Source of the DNA: DAOPJM01 sp035399665
GTDB taxonomy: Bacteria > Bacillota > Clostridia > Christensenellales > CAG-138
NCBI GenBank assembly: GCA_035399665.1
Contig: DAOPJM010000041.1
Span: forward strand, 1-16,042
Length of the DNA stretch: 16,042 nucleotides
Direction of reading: 5' to 3'
Shown: positions 1 to 7,437 of the stretch, piece by piece
Layout of the letters: each line of letters starts with the position of its first letter
Numbering within the stretch: position 1 is the stretch's first letter
Notes under the pieces: generated by a model
What the model saw: the letters and a program-made list of their open reading frames with translations, nothing else
The model's database searches: none
Told to the model about the DNA's origin: nothing
Translations under genes and position numbers: made by a program

Positions 1-1860
1 TACTATGACTGAGACAAGAACGATCAGGCATATCAACAGCAAGCGGTTTGCAGGATCCAACAGCTCAATGAACTTGTCCCTGACAACATCCATATCGATG
101 GCGAAAACCATTAGCGGCATGGGAGCAAAGCACTTCATTGCACCCGAAGCCGAGGCTCGCTTAGAGGAGCCGCTTTTGCTTGCGCCCTGACCCTTTGCGC
201 GAACAGCGCCTAAAGCGAACACATAGGTTATCGCCAATCCGAGTATAAGTATACATACGGCCGAGAACAGCGAAACACGATAATCACTTTCAACGTCAGC
301 GCTGAAGTCGATGAGCTTATCTACGGCAATATTGGAGAAGCGCAGATCCAGGTCAGTGGTGGAAGCTTGCTCATATGCGCGGCGTGTTATGTCCTGCGAC
401 AGCTCATAGCCCACGACGCCGCCAATGATGATGGCAATTACAAGCACAATAAGAGCGGAGTACATGAGATAGCACAGCGTCTTGCGCCTGCCTGTGCCAA
501 GGTTCAGCATGGTCTTTGCGATGTCACGATTTTTGGCAATAAACATATACGCGAATAGGAGCAGCAGTGCGACGGTGCAGCCTGCCGAAACGTAGGTCAG
601 TATGCGGGCGGTCTCTTGAAGCGACACGATGGAACGCTTAGCCATGGCATAGCCCTGGTCAAAGGTTGTGATGCGCATGGACGGAAGCATATATTGCTTC
701 ATGTCGGTGACATATTTATCCGCCTCATCATTGTTTAGCTGGACCCTTGCAATGGAGTAGTCGATACAGAGCTTGGGCATCCAAGGCTCATCAAGAAGCG
801 GAATAAACATGGTGTTGTACATACCTGTCATGTCCTTGAATATGCCCACAACCGTAAACTTATCCAGCGTCAAAAAGCCGTCCTCATACCAAAAGCTTGT
901 TTCTATGCTTCTGCCCGAATCGGCTACATAAAGTTCCATGTCGATGCTGTCGCCTACGCCTATTCCAAGCTTGCCGGCCATGTATTGGGAAATCAAACAG
1001 ACCTTTGCGTTGCTTGAAATCTGCTTATCCGTGAAGAAGGCGCCGTCTACAAGCTTGGTCTCTTCCAAGAAGAACTCAAGATAGTTCTGCGGAGTGTCGG
1101 AGGCGCGTACTGTAATCTGATTTGCAAGTACATTGTAGCTTCTTGAGGCATTGTGGAACATCTCAACAATCTTCTCGGAGTCAGCCTCATCCACATTGTC
1201 AACGCGGTACAGAGGGTCATTGCCGAACTCGGCATATGTCTCGTTGTCGGGCAGCTTGAGCTTGAGCGGCGACACAAAAAAGTACCAAAGACGTTTTTCA
1301 CCTTCGTACATATTGCCGTGCGCATAGAACACAGAGCCTTCGGGGAAGTCCTCGCGGCTGTATTGGGGCATGTTATCAAAGTCTAAGTAGAAGAAAACAC
1401 CGTCATAAAAGAGGTCGCTGCCGAAATAATTGTCCTTGAGTATGCAAGACACCCTCTCCTCGGTGTTGTACATAACCTTGAAGCGCATGATTATGATACC
1501 GTCATAAAAGTCCGAGCCGCGTGTCCCGATATAAAAACCGTCAACACTGCCGCCGAGCATACGCTGAGGGCTGTATGACAAAACAGCGGGATGTTCGATA
1601 AAGGGCGTCGCGTCAAAGGACTCAAGCTCATCGATCATGTATTCATCGAATAGGTTCACATCGGGATAATTCTCGCCTATATACTCGACATATGCAACCG
1701 TGGTGAAGCTCTCGTCGGCTTGCTTTAGCATATCGTCGGAAGACTTGAGCATTCCGAGACCGAGACTGAGAAAAGCTGTCGCCGCACCTAAAAGCAAGAC
1801 GAACAGTACAGTCTTAACTGGTGAGCGAAATACGCTCTTTGCGGCAAATTTCATCATCAT
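1..1860 (-). CDS. FtsX/MacB-type ABC transporter permease, C-terminus cut by window edge
   Basis: An open frame runs without a stop from the ATG cluster at 1860-1852 to the left edge, giving 620 codons with the C-terminus missing. Residues about 13-36 form a hydrophobic helix. A large polar extracytoplasmic region follows to about residue 415. Three membrane segments then start near residues 420, 460 and 527. A basic Ser/Ala/Lys-rich loop comes next, and a new hydrophobic helix begins at the edge. One N-terminal helix, a big extracellular domain and a three-helix bundle is the FtsX/MacB permease layout, and the sequence after the loop suggests the second half of a two-bundle protein. Such permeases work with an ABC ATPase in lipid, peptide or envelope-stress transport; the substrate here is unknown. 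No Shine-Dalgarno sequence precedes the start, and the -10 element lies directly upstream, so the mRNA may be leaderless. The partner ATPase is not in the window. Confidence 0.85.
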   Translation of the reverse strand, partial: MMMKFAAKSVFRSPVKTVLFVLLLGAATAFLSLGLGMLKSSDDMLKQADESFTTVAYVEYIGENYPDVNLFDEYMIDELESFDATPFIEHPAVLSYSPQRMLGGSVDGFYIGTRGSDFYDGIIIMRFKVMYNTEERVSCILKDNYFGSDLFYDGVFFYLDFDNMPQYSREDFPEGSVFYAHGNMYEGEKRLWYFFVSPLKLKLPDNETYAEFGNDPLYRVDNVDEADSEKIVEMFHNASRSYNVLANQITVRASDTPQNYLEFFLEETKLVDGAFFTDKQISSNAKVCLISQYMAGKLGIGVGDSIDMELYVADSGRSIETSFWYEDGFLTLDKFTVVGIFKDMTGMYNTMFIPLLDEPWMPKLCIDYSIARVQLNNDEADKYVTDMKQYMLPSMRITTFDQGYAMAKRSIVSLQETARILTYVSAGCTVALLLLFAYMFIAKNRDIAKTMLNLGTGRRKTLCYLMYSALIVLVIAIIIGGVVGYELSQDITRRAYEQASTTDLDLRFSNIAVDKLIDFSADVESDYRVSLFSAVCILILGLAITYVFALGAVRAKGQGASKSGSSKRASASGAMKCFAPMPLMVFAIDMDVVRDKFIELLDPANRLLLICLIVLVSVIV

Positions 1861-1866
1861 AGTTGA

Positions 1867-1895
1867 AATATAGCACACGAGAGTATTGAATGCAA
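1867..1895 (-). promoter_or_regulatory. Promoter of the FtsX-like permease gene
   Basis: On the minus strand, TTGCAT (1895-1890) lies 17 bases before TATATT (1872-1867), and a TG one base before the -10 makes an extended -10. Counting from the -10, the predicted first transcribed base is about 1860, which is the A of the first ATG. Confidence 0.6.
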
Positions 1896-2031
1896 TAGGA
1901 AAACATAGAAAATTAAATATATTATGAGACTAAAGCAAAATCGATATGTATTTAATGTGCTTACGAATGATTACATAACGCCCATACAGTCAGTCGAAGT
2001 TCAGCTAAGGCTTTCCCACGTTAGAACTTTC

Positions 2032-2076
2032 TAAAAATAAAGGGTTCGGTTCTACAAATAATGAGAACCGAACCCT
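2032..2076 (-). terminator. Rho-independent terminator of the alpha-glucan operon
   Basis: A perfect 13-bp inverted repeat (2041-2053 with 2064-2076, 10-base loop) begins 27 bases after the last operon gene. On the minus strand it is followed by a T-rich run (TTATTTTTAG, 2040-2031). It closes the six-gene operon and separates it from the FtsX permease gene, which has its own promoter. Confidence 0.92.
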
Positions 2077-2102
2077 CAATATTGGTTTGTACTATACCTT
2101 AC

Positions 2103-3449
2103 TTATGCGGCGGGGGTGGCGGTGACGCTGCCGTCCGCGGGATTGAAGGTAATGGTGTAGGTGCCGGGATCGACGATGACGTTGCCGCCGTCGGCGGTGC
2201 CGAACCAGAACTCGTTGGCAACCTGACCGCAGCAGCCGTAGACTACCTTGAACGCGACCTTGTTGTCAGCCCAATCGGCGATCTCGGTTTCGGTGAAGGT
2301 CACGGTGAGGCTGTACGTGCCGTCCTCGTTGGCGGTCATCATGTATGCGGTGTTGGTGTCGACGGCGTCAGCGCCCCATGCGCCGTTGCCGCAGGTGCCT
2401 ACCACATAGTAAGCGGGAGCGCCGAAGTTGATGGATACGAGCTTGTTGTCAGCGGTCAGCTCGATGAACAGCATGTAGTGACCCGGCTCAGCGCTCAGGT
2501 TAGATCCGTCTGCGTTGGAGAACCAACCGTCGGAACCGTTGTTCTTGATGCCGAACTCGGAAGTGGTCTTACCCTCTGCCAGGGAGTCTTCGGGAATGTC
2601 AAACTCGCAGTACCAAACGTAGCTGTCGCCGTTGCGGGTGAGGGGGATGGCGTTGGCCATGTCCCAACAGAGGAACTCACCGTGCAGAACGAGATCAAAG
2701 CTGTACTCGGGAGCGGCGGCTTCGCCGATACGCTCACAGGAGATTTTGCACAGAGAATCCGTCTCAGCATCGGAGACGAGGGTAATCCTGTACATACCGT
2801 CCTCTAAGACCTTGATGTTCGCGCCGGTGTCAAAGGCGTCTTCGCCTCCAACGAGCCAATCACAGGCAACGAGGTTCTTGCTGTTGAGCTGATAGATCCA
2901 GTTGTAGTCCTGATCGATAACCGCAATTTTGAATTCATCGCCCTGATAGAGGTTAAGCTCTATGAAGAAGGTGTTGAACTCGCCGTCAACGGGCTGAAGC
3001 AGGAAATCATCCTGAGGCCAAGCATGACCCCAGTTGTTCTCGGAGTATCCGGTAAGAGAGCCGGCCAACATCCAAGCGCGCTCATCAACCGCAGAGGACT
3101 TCCAAGCGGTGAAGATGGCGGTATCCTCGGTGATGGGTTGGGTGATGTCAAACACGATCAGCAGGGCGGGGGTGGCGTAGTAGTTCTCAAGCATCTTGCC
3201 TTCCTTAGCAAGCTCGGGAACCTCGACAGCCTGTCCGTCCTCAACCTCTACCTCGGCAAGGACGGTAAGTCCGTCGCTGTCAAAGAAGGTCACGGTGTGG
3301 GTGGTGGTTTCGAGAGCGGGTTCTTCGGTAACTTCGACCTCAGGCTCAGCCGTCGGCTCTTCGGTTACAGGCTCTTCCGTGCAGGCTGCGAGCGTGAATA
3401 CAAGCGCAAGTGCCAGCATCAGACAAGCGAACATTTTGAAGCGTTTCAT
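2103..3449 (-). CDS. Secreted modular lipoprotein, probable starch/alpha-glucan-binding protein
   Basis: This 448-residue protein has a lipoprotein signal peptide with lipobox LAAC (Cys23), then a Glu/Pro/Thr-rich spacer (about 24-48). Residues 51-117 resemble a Listeria-Bacteroides/InlB B-type beta repeat. Three beta-rich modules of about 100 residues follow (125-240, 248-343, 346-445). They have Trp, Asn, Gly and Asp-rich loops and endings such as PGTYTITFNPADG, which recall the starch-binding modules of SusE/SusF and amylase CBMs. Two cysteine sites in the last module (C353 and C406/C407) could form a disulfide. It is the last gene of a maltodextrin operon, just after a secreted amylase, so a cell-surface glucan-capture role is inferred. 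The start at 3449 is chosen because AAGGAG sits 8 bases upstream and the signal peptide begins there; an in-frame ATG at 3494 lacks this. No enzymatic motif is seen. Ligand binding is unproven. Confidence 0.8.
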   Translation of the reverse strand: MKRFKMFACLMLALALVFTLAACTEEPVTEEPTAEPEVEVTEEPALETTTHTVTFFDSDGLTVLAEVEVEDGQAVEVPELAKEGKMLENYYATPALLIVFDITQPITEDTAIFTAWKSSAVDERAWMLAGSLTGYSENNWGHAWPQDDFLLQPVDGEFNTFFIELNLYQGDEFKIAVIDQDYNWIYQLNSKNLVACDWLVGGEDAFDTGANIKVLEDGMYRITLVSDAETDSLCKISCERIGEAAAPEYSFDLVLHGEFLCWDMANAIPLTRNGDSYVWYCEFDIPEDSLAEGKTTSEFGIKNNGSDGWFSNADGSNLSAEPGHYMLFIELTADNKLVSINFGAPAYYVVGTCGNGAWGADAVDTNTAYMMTANEDGTYSLTVTFTETEIADWADNKVAFKVVYGCCGQVANEFWFGTADGGNVIVDPGTYTITFNPADGSVTATPAA

Positions 3450-3457
3450 TTTTGTTT

Positions 3458-3463
3458 CTCCTT
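3458..3463 (-). promoter_or_regulatory. Ribosome binding site deciding the starch-binding lipoprotein start
   Basis: AAGGAG on the minus strand ends 8 bases before the ATG at 3449. It argues against the upstream in-frame ATG at 3494, which would add 15 polar residues before the signal peptide. Confidence 0.8.
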
Positions 3464-3521
3464 TTGATTTTGTATCTTCAGGGCTAAGCCCCAAAAACCT
3501 TGATTGGTGATTTTGCGGTTG

Positions 3522-5138
3522 TCAGCCGCAGGTAAGTATGGCGATGGAGTACGCGGGAATCGAGAGAGTATAGAAAGCATCCGATTCCGAAAACACGGAA
3601 TTGCCCCAAACCGTAAGCTCACCGCCGAATGATAGCACCTCGTATACCTCTTTGTCAAGGGCAATTGATGTACTGTCAATATTTAGGTTAATGACGATAA
3701 GTATTGTCTCGTCGCCGTAGGTTTTGCGGATGACGCAGACGTTCACGTCGTCCTGCCCTATGACTTCGGGCGTTCCCCTTGCAATGGAAGGGTAGGCGTT
3801 CCTAAGCGCAAGGGCCTGTTTATAGTAGCTGAGTATTGAATTTGCGTCCGCTTCCTGCGACTCAACCGAGCCGAAGGGATAGTCCGCCGCTGTTGCGCCC
3901 GGGGGAGCCGAGGTTATGGTAACCTTGGAATCCCAATACATGCCGACACGCTTATTCGGGTCGTTGCCTATGCCCACCATGCCTATTTCATCGCCGTAAT
4001 ATATGAAGATACTGCCGTTGAGCATGGCAAGCAGTCCGAAAGCCATCTTGATGTTTGTCGGGTTATTGTAGCCGAGATAGTTGGCTATCCTCACGGTGTC
4101 ATGGTTGCCCAAGAAGGGAGCCATAATCTTATCCGAGAAGTGTTCGTTCAAGAGGGTTACAACGTTACCGAAGCTCTCGCCCTTTTTCTCTACGTCGCTG
4201 CCAAGAATTTTTGCTATATAACCGCTGTTCTGCGCGGTGGGGAAGAGGAAGAAGCTGTCTATTCCGCTTTTGTAGTACGCCTCAATCTCATACATATCCT
4301 CCCAGCATTCACCGACAATGAAGCAGTCCGGAGCAAGCTCCTTGGCCGTGTCGTTGAGCCATGTCAAGAAGGCCACGTTCTGCGAGGCAAAGCCCGTGTA
4401 GTAGCTTGTCACGGCGTCCAAACGGAAGCCATCCACGCCGATATCGCAGAGCCAAAACTCCATAATGTCGGCAATCTCGGCCCTCACCTCCGCATTGTCA
4501 AGATTGAGGTCAGGCATGGACGCTACGAAACGGCTTTCATAGTAGTTGCCCTCCGAACCATTGTAGCCTGCGGACTGCGTGTCGGAGAAGTTGTACCAAT
4601 CGCGGTAGGGTGAGTTGACGTCGTTCCTTGCCGACTGAAACCAAGGGTGTTCATTGGAGGTATGATTCACAACAAGGTCAATTATCACCTCTATACCCAG
4701 CTCGTGCGCGGTCATAAGGAAAACCTTGAAGTCGTCCATGGTTCCGTATTGCGGGTCAATGTCGCAGTAGTCGGTGGTGTCGTATTTATGATAGGAGGGC
4801 GAGGGCATGATGGGCATGAGCCATATGCCGTTAACGCCGAGCTCCGCAAGGTATGGCAGCTTTTCTGTGGCTCCCACAAAGTCACCTATGCGGTCGTCGT
4901 CATCGCTGTCCGCGAAGGAGTATACGAAGATCTCATACCAGTTGCGGTATTTGTCGTCGATTACATTGACGGGCAGCTCAAAGGATGCCGTCTCGTCTGC
5001 GTCCTCGTTTGACGGAACATCAGTGGCGGCGGGTTCGATATTGTCAGTATCGGCGGAAGGTGCAACGCCGCAGCCAAGGCACAGCAGGAAAGCCGCGACA
5101 AGCGTCAGAGCGATAAGGTTTTTATAGCAGAGCTTCAT
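3522..5138 (-). CDS. Secreted GH13 alpha-amylase with a probable lipid anchor
   Basis: This 538-residue glycoside hydrolase family 13 enzyme should cut alpha-1,4 links in starch outside the cell. The four GH13 regions are visible: DLVVNH (154-159), GFRLDAVT with nucleophile Asp241, GECW with acid/base Glu277, and FLGNHD with transition-state stabiliser Asp347. The N-terminus is a hydrophobic signal followed by C-L-G-C (Cys20, Cys23). This is an atypical lipobox, so lipid anchoring at Cys23 is likely but not certain. An acidic spacer (about 25-57) precedes the barrel, and a short beta domain with no obvious added CBM ends the protein. It starts 5 bases after malG, with AAAGGA overlapping the malG stop region, so translation is probably coupled. 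The adjacent starch-binding lipoprotein may supply the missing binding function. Exact product specificity (maltotriose, maltohexaose or mixed) cannot be read from the sequence. Confidence 0.92.
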   Translation of the reverse strand: MKLCYKNLIALTLVAAFLLCLGCGVAPSADTDNIEPAATDVPSNEDADETASFELPVNVIDDKYRNWYEIFVYSFADSDDDDRIGDFVGATEKLPYLAELGVNGIWLMPIMPSPSYHKYDTTDYCDIDPQYGTMDDFKVFLMTAHELGIEVIIDLVVNHTSNEHPWFQSARNDVNSPYRDWYNFSDTQSAGYNGSEGNYYESRFVASMPDLNLDNAEVRAEIADIMEFWLCDIGVDGFRLDAVTSYYTGFASQNVAFLTWLNDTAKELAPDCFIVGECWEDMYEIEAYYKSGIDSFFLFPTAQNSGYIAKILGSDVEKKGESFGNVVTLLNEHFSDKIMAPFLGNHDTVRIANYLGYNNPTNIKMAFGLLAMLNGSIFIYYGDEIGMVGIGNDPNKRVGMYWDSKVTITSAPPGATAADYPFGSVESQEADANSILSYYKQALALRNAYPSIARGTPEVIGQDDVNVCVIRKTYGDETILIVINLNIDSTSIALDKEVYEVLSFGGELTVWGNSVFSESDAFYTLSIPAYSIAILTCG

Positions 5139-5143
5139 GTCGT

Positions 5144-6010
5144 CTATCCTTTCACCGCGCCTGCGGTAAGTCCGTTTACTATATGCTTGACCAGGCAGAA
5201 GTACAGTATGACGATGGGAACGGCGATGAACACCGAGCCTGCCGCAAAGCGCGCAAAGTGCGTTTCGGGCATATTAAAGAGTCCGACAGCCACAGTCCAG
5301 TTCATGCGGTCCTTTAAGAGCAGCTTCGGCAAAAGCACATCGCTCCAAGGCCACGCGAAGGTGGTCAGAGCCGTATAGACTATCATAGGCTTGGAGAGAG
5401 GCAGGGTAATTTTGGTGAATATCTGCAAGTTTGTAGCCCCGTCTATGCGCGCCGCGTCAAAGATGGTATTCGGGATAGTGTCGAAATAGCCCTTCTGAAC
5501 GAGGTATCCCATTGGCGCTGTGCCTGCGTAGAGGAAAATCAGCGACCACAGATTATCCACCAGCCCAAGCTGTGTCATAATGATGTAGATAGCTGTCATG
5601 CCCATAAAACCGGGGAACATACCAAGTACGAGCGTGAGCTTCTTGACGCCGTTGCGCCCCTTGAAGCGGAAGCGGCTCATAACATAGCCCGTGAGTATGA
5701 CAAGCACGGTGCCGAAGATACAGCTCATGCCCGCCACAAACAGAGTGTTCAAGAACCAGGTTTTGTAGGGGTACAGCCCGTTCACATCGTCGGTGAACAG
5801 CGATATGAAGGTTTGTAGGCTGTATTCGGTGGGGAAGAAGCCACGAAAGTCGTAGATAGATCCTGACTTCGAGAAGGACGAGAGGATGAGCCAAAGGCAG
5901 GGGAACAGGAACACCGCGGATATTATCAGCAGGAACAGATAGGTGAAGAAGTTGTCGGTGATTCTGCCCGCAATCTGCTTTGGAGAACGATGTCTGCGCT
6001 TATTGCTCAT
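5144..6010 (-). CDS. malG: MalG-type maltodextrin ABC transporter permease
   Basis: This 288-residue inner-membrane permease has about six transmembrane helices. A hydrophobic segment lies at 20-45 and the last ends near 275. The EAA coupling loop is clear at residues 185-204 (AARIDGATNLQIFTKITLP), the site that docks the ABC ATPase. Length and the C-terminal small-residue tail (ending GAVKG) fit MalG-family proteins of carbohydrate transporters. The start ATG overlaps the upstream permease stop (ATGA, 6010-6007), with AGGAGG ten bases upstream inside the preceding gene, which shows translational coupling. Together with the MalE and MalF proteins encoded upstream it should form a maltodextrin importer. 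The gene name reflects family and context; another alpha-glucoside cannot be excluded. Confidence 0.92.
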   Translation of the reverse strand: MSNKRRHRSPKQIAGRITDNFFTYLFLLIISAVFLFPCLWLILSSFSKSGSIYDFRGFFPTEYSLQTFISLFTDDVNGLYPYKTWFLNTLFVAGMSCIFGTVLVILTGYVMSRFRFKGRNGVKKLTLVLGMFPGFMGMTAIYIIMTQLGLVDNLWSLIFLYAGTAPMGYLVQKGYFDTIPNTIFDAARIDGATNLQIFTKITLPLSKPMIVYTALTTFAWPWSDVLLPKLLLKDRMNWTVAVGLFNMPETHFARFAAGSVFIAVPIVILYFCLVKHIVNGLTAGAVKG

Positions 6011-7410
6011 TGATAGGTATCCTCCTGCTTATAGGCGGCGGAGTTGACATACACAAGCAGCGAGACCGCCGATGTAATAATGAAGATAATCAAACTTATC
6101 GCAGCTCCGATGGAATAGTAGTTGTTTGACACAGACAGGTTGTACAGCCAGTTTATCAACAGGTCGGTATCGCTTGCGAGGAAGTAATTGTCATAGAGCG
6201 AATAAACACCGCTCCGCATGAAGAAGAATATTCCGAAGTTGTTGAAGTTGCCGACAAATTGACTTATCAACACGGGAGTTGTGGCAAAGACGACAAACGG
6301 CAGCGTAATCTTCCTGAACTGCTGAAAATGATTCGCGCCGTCCAACGCGGCAGCTTCATACAGGTCGGTATTGATATTGGAGAGTATGCCTGTGGTCATA
6401 AGCATGATTGAGGGCGTGGAGATCCATGCGTTCACAAAAAGACCTATACCCCTTGCCCACCACTTGGCGGAGGCGTCGGAGGTGAGGAAAAAGATTTTCT
6501 GCATACCCGCCTGATCGAGCAAAAAGTTTATGGGGCCGGACTGCGAGAACATGAACTTAAAGCCGAGCATTGAGATAAAGCCCGGAATGGCATAGGCGAG
6601 TATGGGAAAGGCGCGCCAAAACTTGCTGAACCTTACATTGCGTTTATTCAGAAGCAGCGCAAGACCAAGTCCGCACACGAAGTTGAGCAGGGTAGAGGTC
6701 ACGGCCCATAATACGTTCCAACGCAGTATCTTGACGAAGGTGCTTCCAACCTTACTCAACCCAATTATCTTTTGCCATGCCGAGAACGACCAGTCCGCAA
6801 GGACGGGGTGTATGACGTCGCCGCCAAGGTTGGTGAAGGCGATGAGTATCATGAACACAATCGGTATGACGGAGAATATGCAGACCGACACCAAGGGCAG
6901 CACCAACGCCGTCACATGGAATTTGCTGTCGGTGGCGGTCTGTATAGTTTGCTTAAAGCTGTGAGGCTTTTCGCCCTTTTCTACGCGCCTTGCGGTGTAA
7001 GCGGCGTCCTTGATGTTGGTTATCCAAAGGGCGATGAAGAAGCCTAAGATGAAGAAGGCGAATATGCCAAGTATAAGCATATTCATGGAGTTGTCGCCCT
7101 TTATGCCCAGCCAGGTGTTTTCCTCCACGGTGCCTAAGGTGAAAAAGCCAATAATATAGTCAAAGCCCTTCGTGATGAAGAACCAAAGCATACCCCCAAG
7201 CGATACAAGGTAGATAAGCCCCTTGATGATCTGTCCGTAGCATAGCTGCCCCAAGCCCATGACGAATATGGACAGCCATACCTTAAGCGGCGCCCACTTT
7301 AGAAAGGCAAAGAGCCTTTCAAAGGCAGCGGCAACACCACGCGGTACAGCCTTGAGCTTTGCCGCCGCCCGTTTATAGAACCCCTTCAGTTTTCTATCCC
7401 CTTTTTCCAT
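6007..7410 (-). CDS. malF: MalF-type maltodextrin ABC transporter permease with N-terminal TM2-like extension
   Basis: This 467-residue permease carries its EAA loop at residues 352-371 (EAAALDGANHFQQFRKITLP) and a core of about six helices from residue 165 onward. About 160 extra residues precede the core: a basic amphipathic start (1-40), a helical hairpin at 41-93 with MGLGQLCYGQIIKGL, and a third helix at 110-131. The hairpin resembles the TM2 domain GxGxxYxG pattern. Long MalF proteins occur in some Clostridia, but this segment's role is unknown. It lies 27 bases after the MalE gene and overlaps malG by 4 bases. No good Shine-Dalgarno sequence precedes the ATG at 7410, so its translation may depend on the upstream gene. 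No large MalF-type periplasmic loop is seen. Confidence 0.9.
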   Translation of the reverse strand: MEKGDRKLKGFYKRAAAKLKAVPRGVAAAFERLFAFLKWAPLKVWLSIFVMGLGQLCYGQIIKGLIYLVSLGGMLWFFITKGFDYIIGFFTLGTVEENTWLGIKGDNSMNMLILGIFAFFILGFFIALWITNIKDAAYTARRVEKGEKPHSFKQTIQTATDSKFHVTALVLPLVSVCIFSVIPIVFMILIAFTNLGGDVIHPVLADWSFSAWQKIIGLSKVGSTFVKILRWNVLWAVTSTLLNFVCGLGLALLLNKRNVRFSKFWRAFPILAYAIPGFISMLGFKFMFSQSGPINFLLDQAGMQKIFFLTSDASAKWWARGIGLFVNAWISTPSIMLMTTGILSNINTDLYEAAALDGANHFQQFRKITLPFVVFATTPVLISQFVGNFNNFGIFFFMRSGVYSLYDNYFLASDTDLLINWLYNLSVSNNYYSIGAAISLIIFIITSAVSLLVYVNSAAYKQEDTYQ

Positions 7411-7437
7411 AATGCATTACCAAGACAGAACGCCGTT

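Noticed and set aside
2061..2807. Plus-strand open frame of 248 codons opposite the binding lipoprotein gene
   Set aside because: It starts inside the operon terminator, is antisense to a gene with a signal peptide and clear domains, and has a Gly/Val-rich shadow composition.
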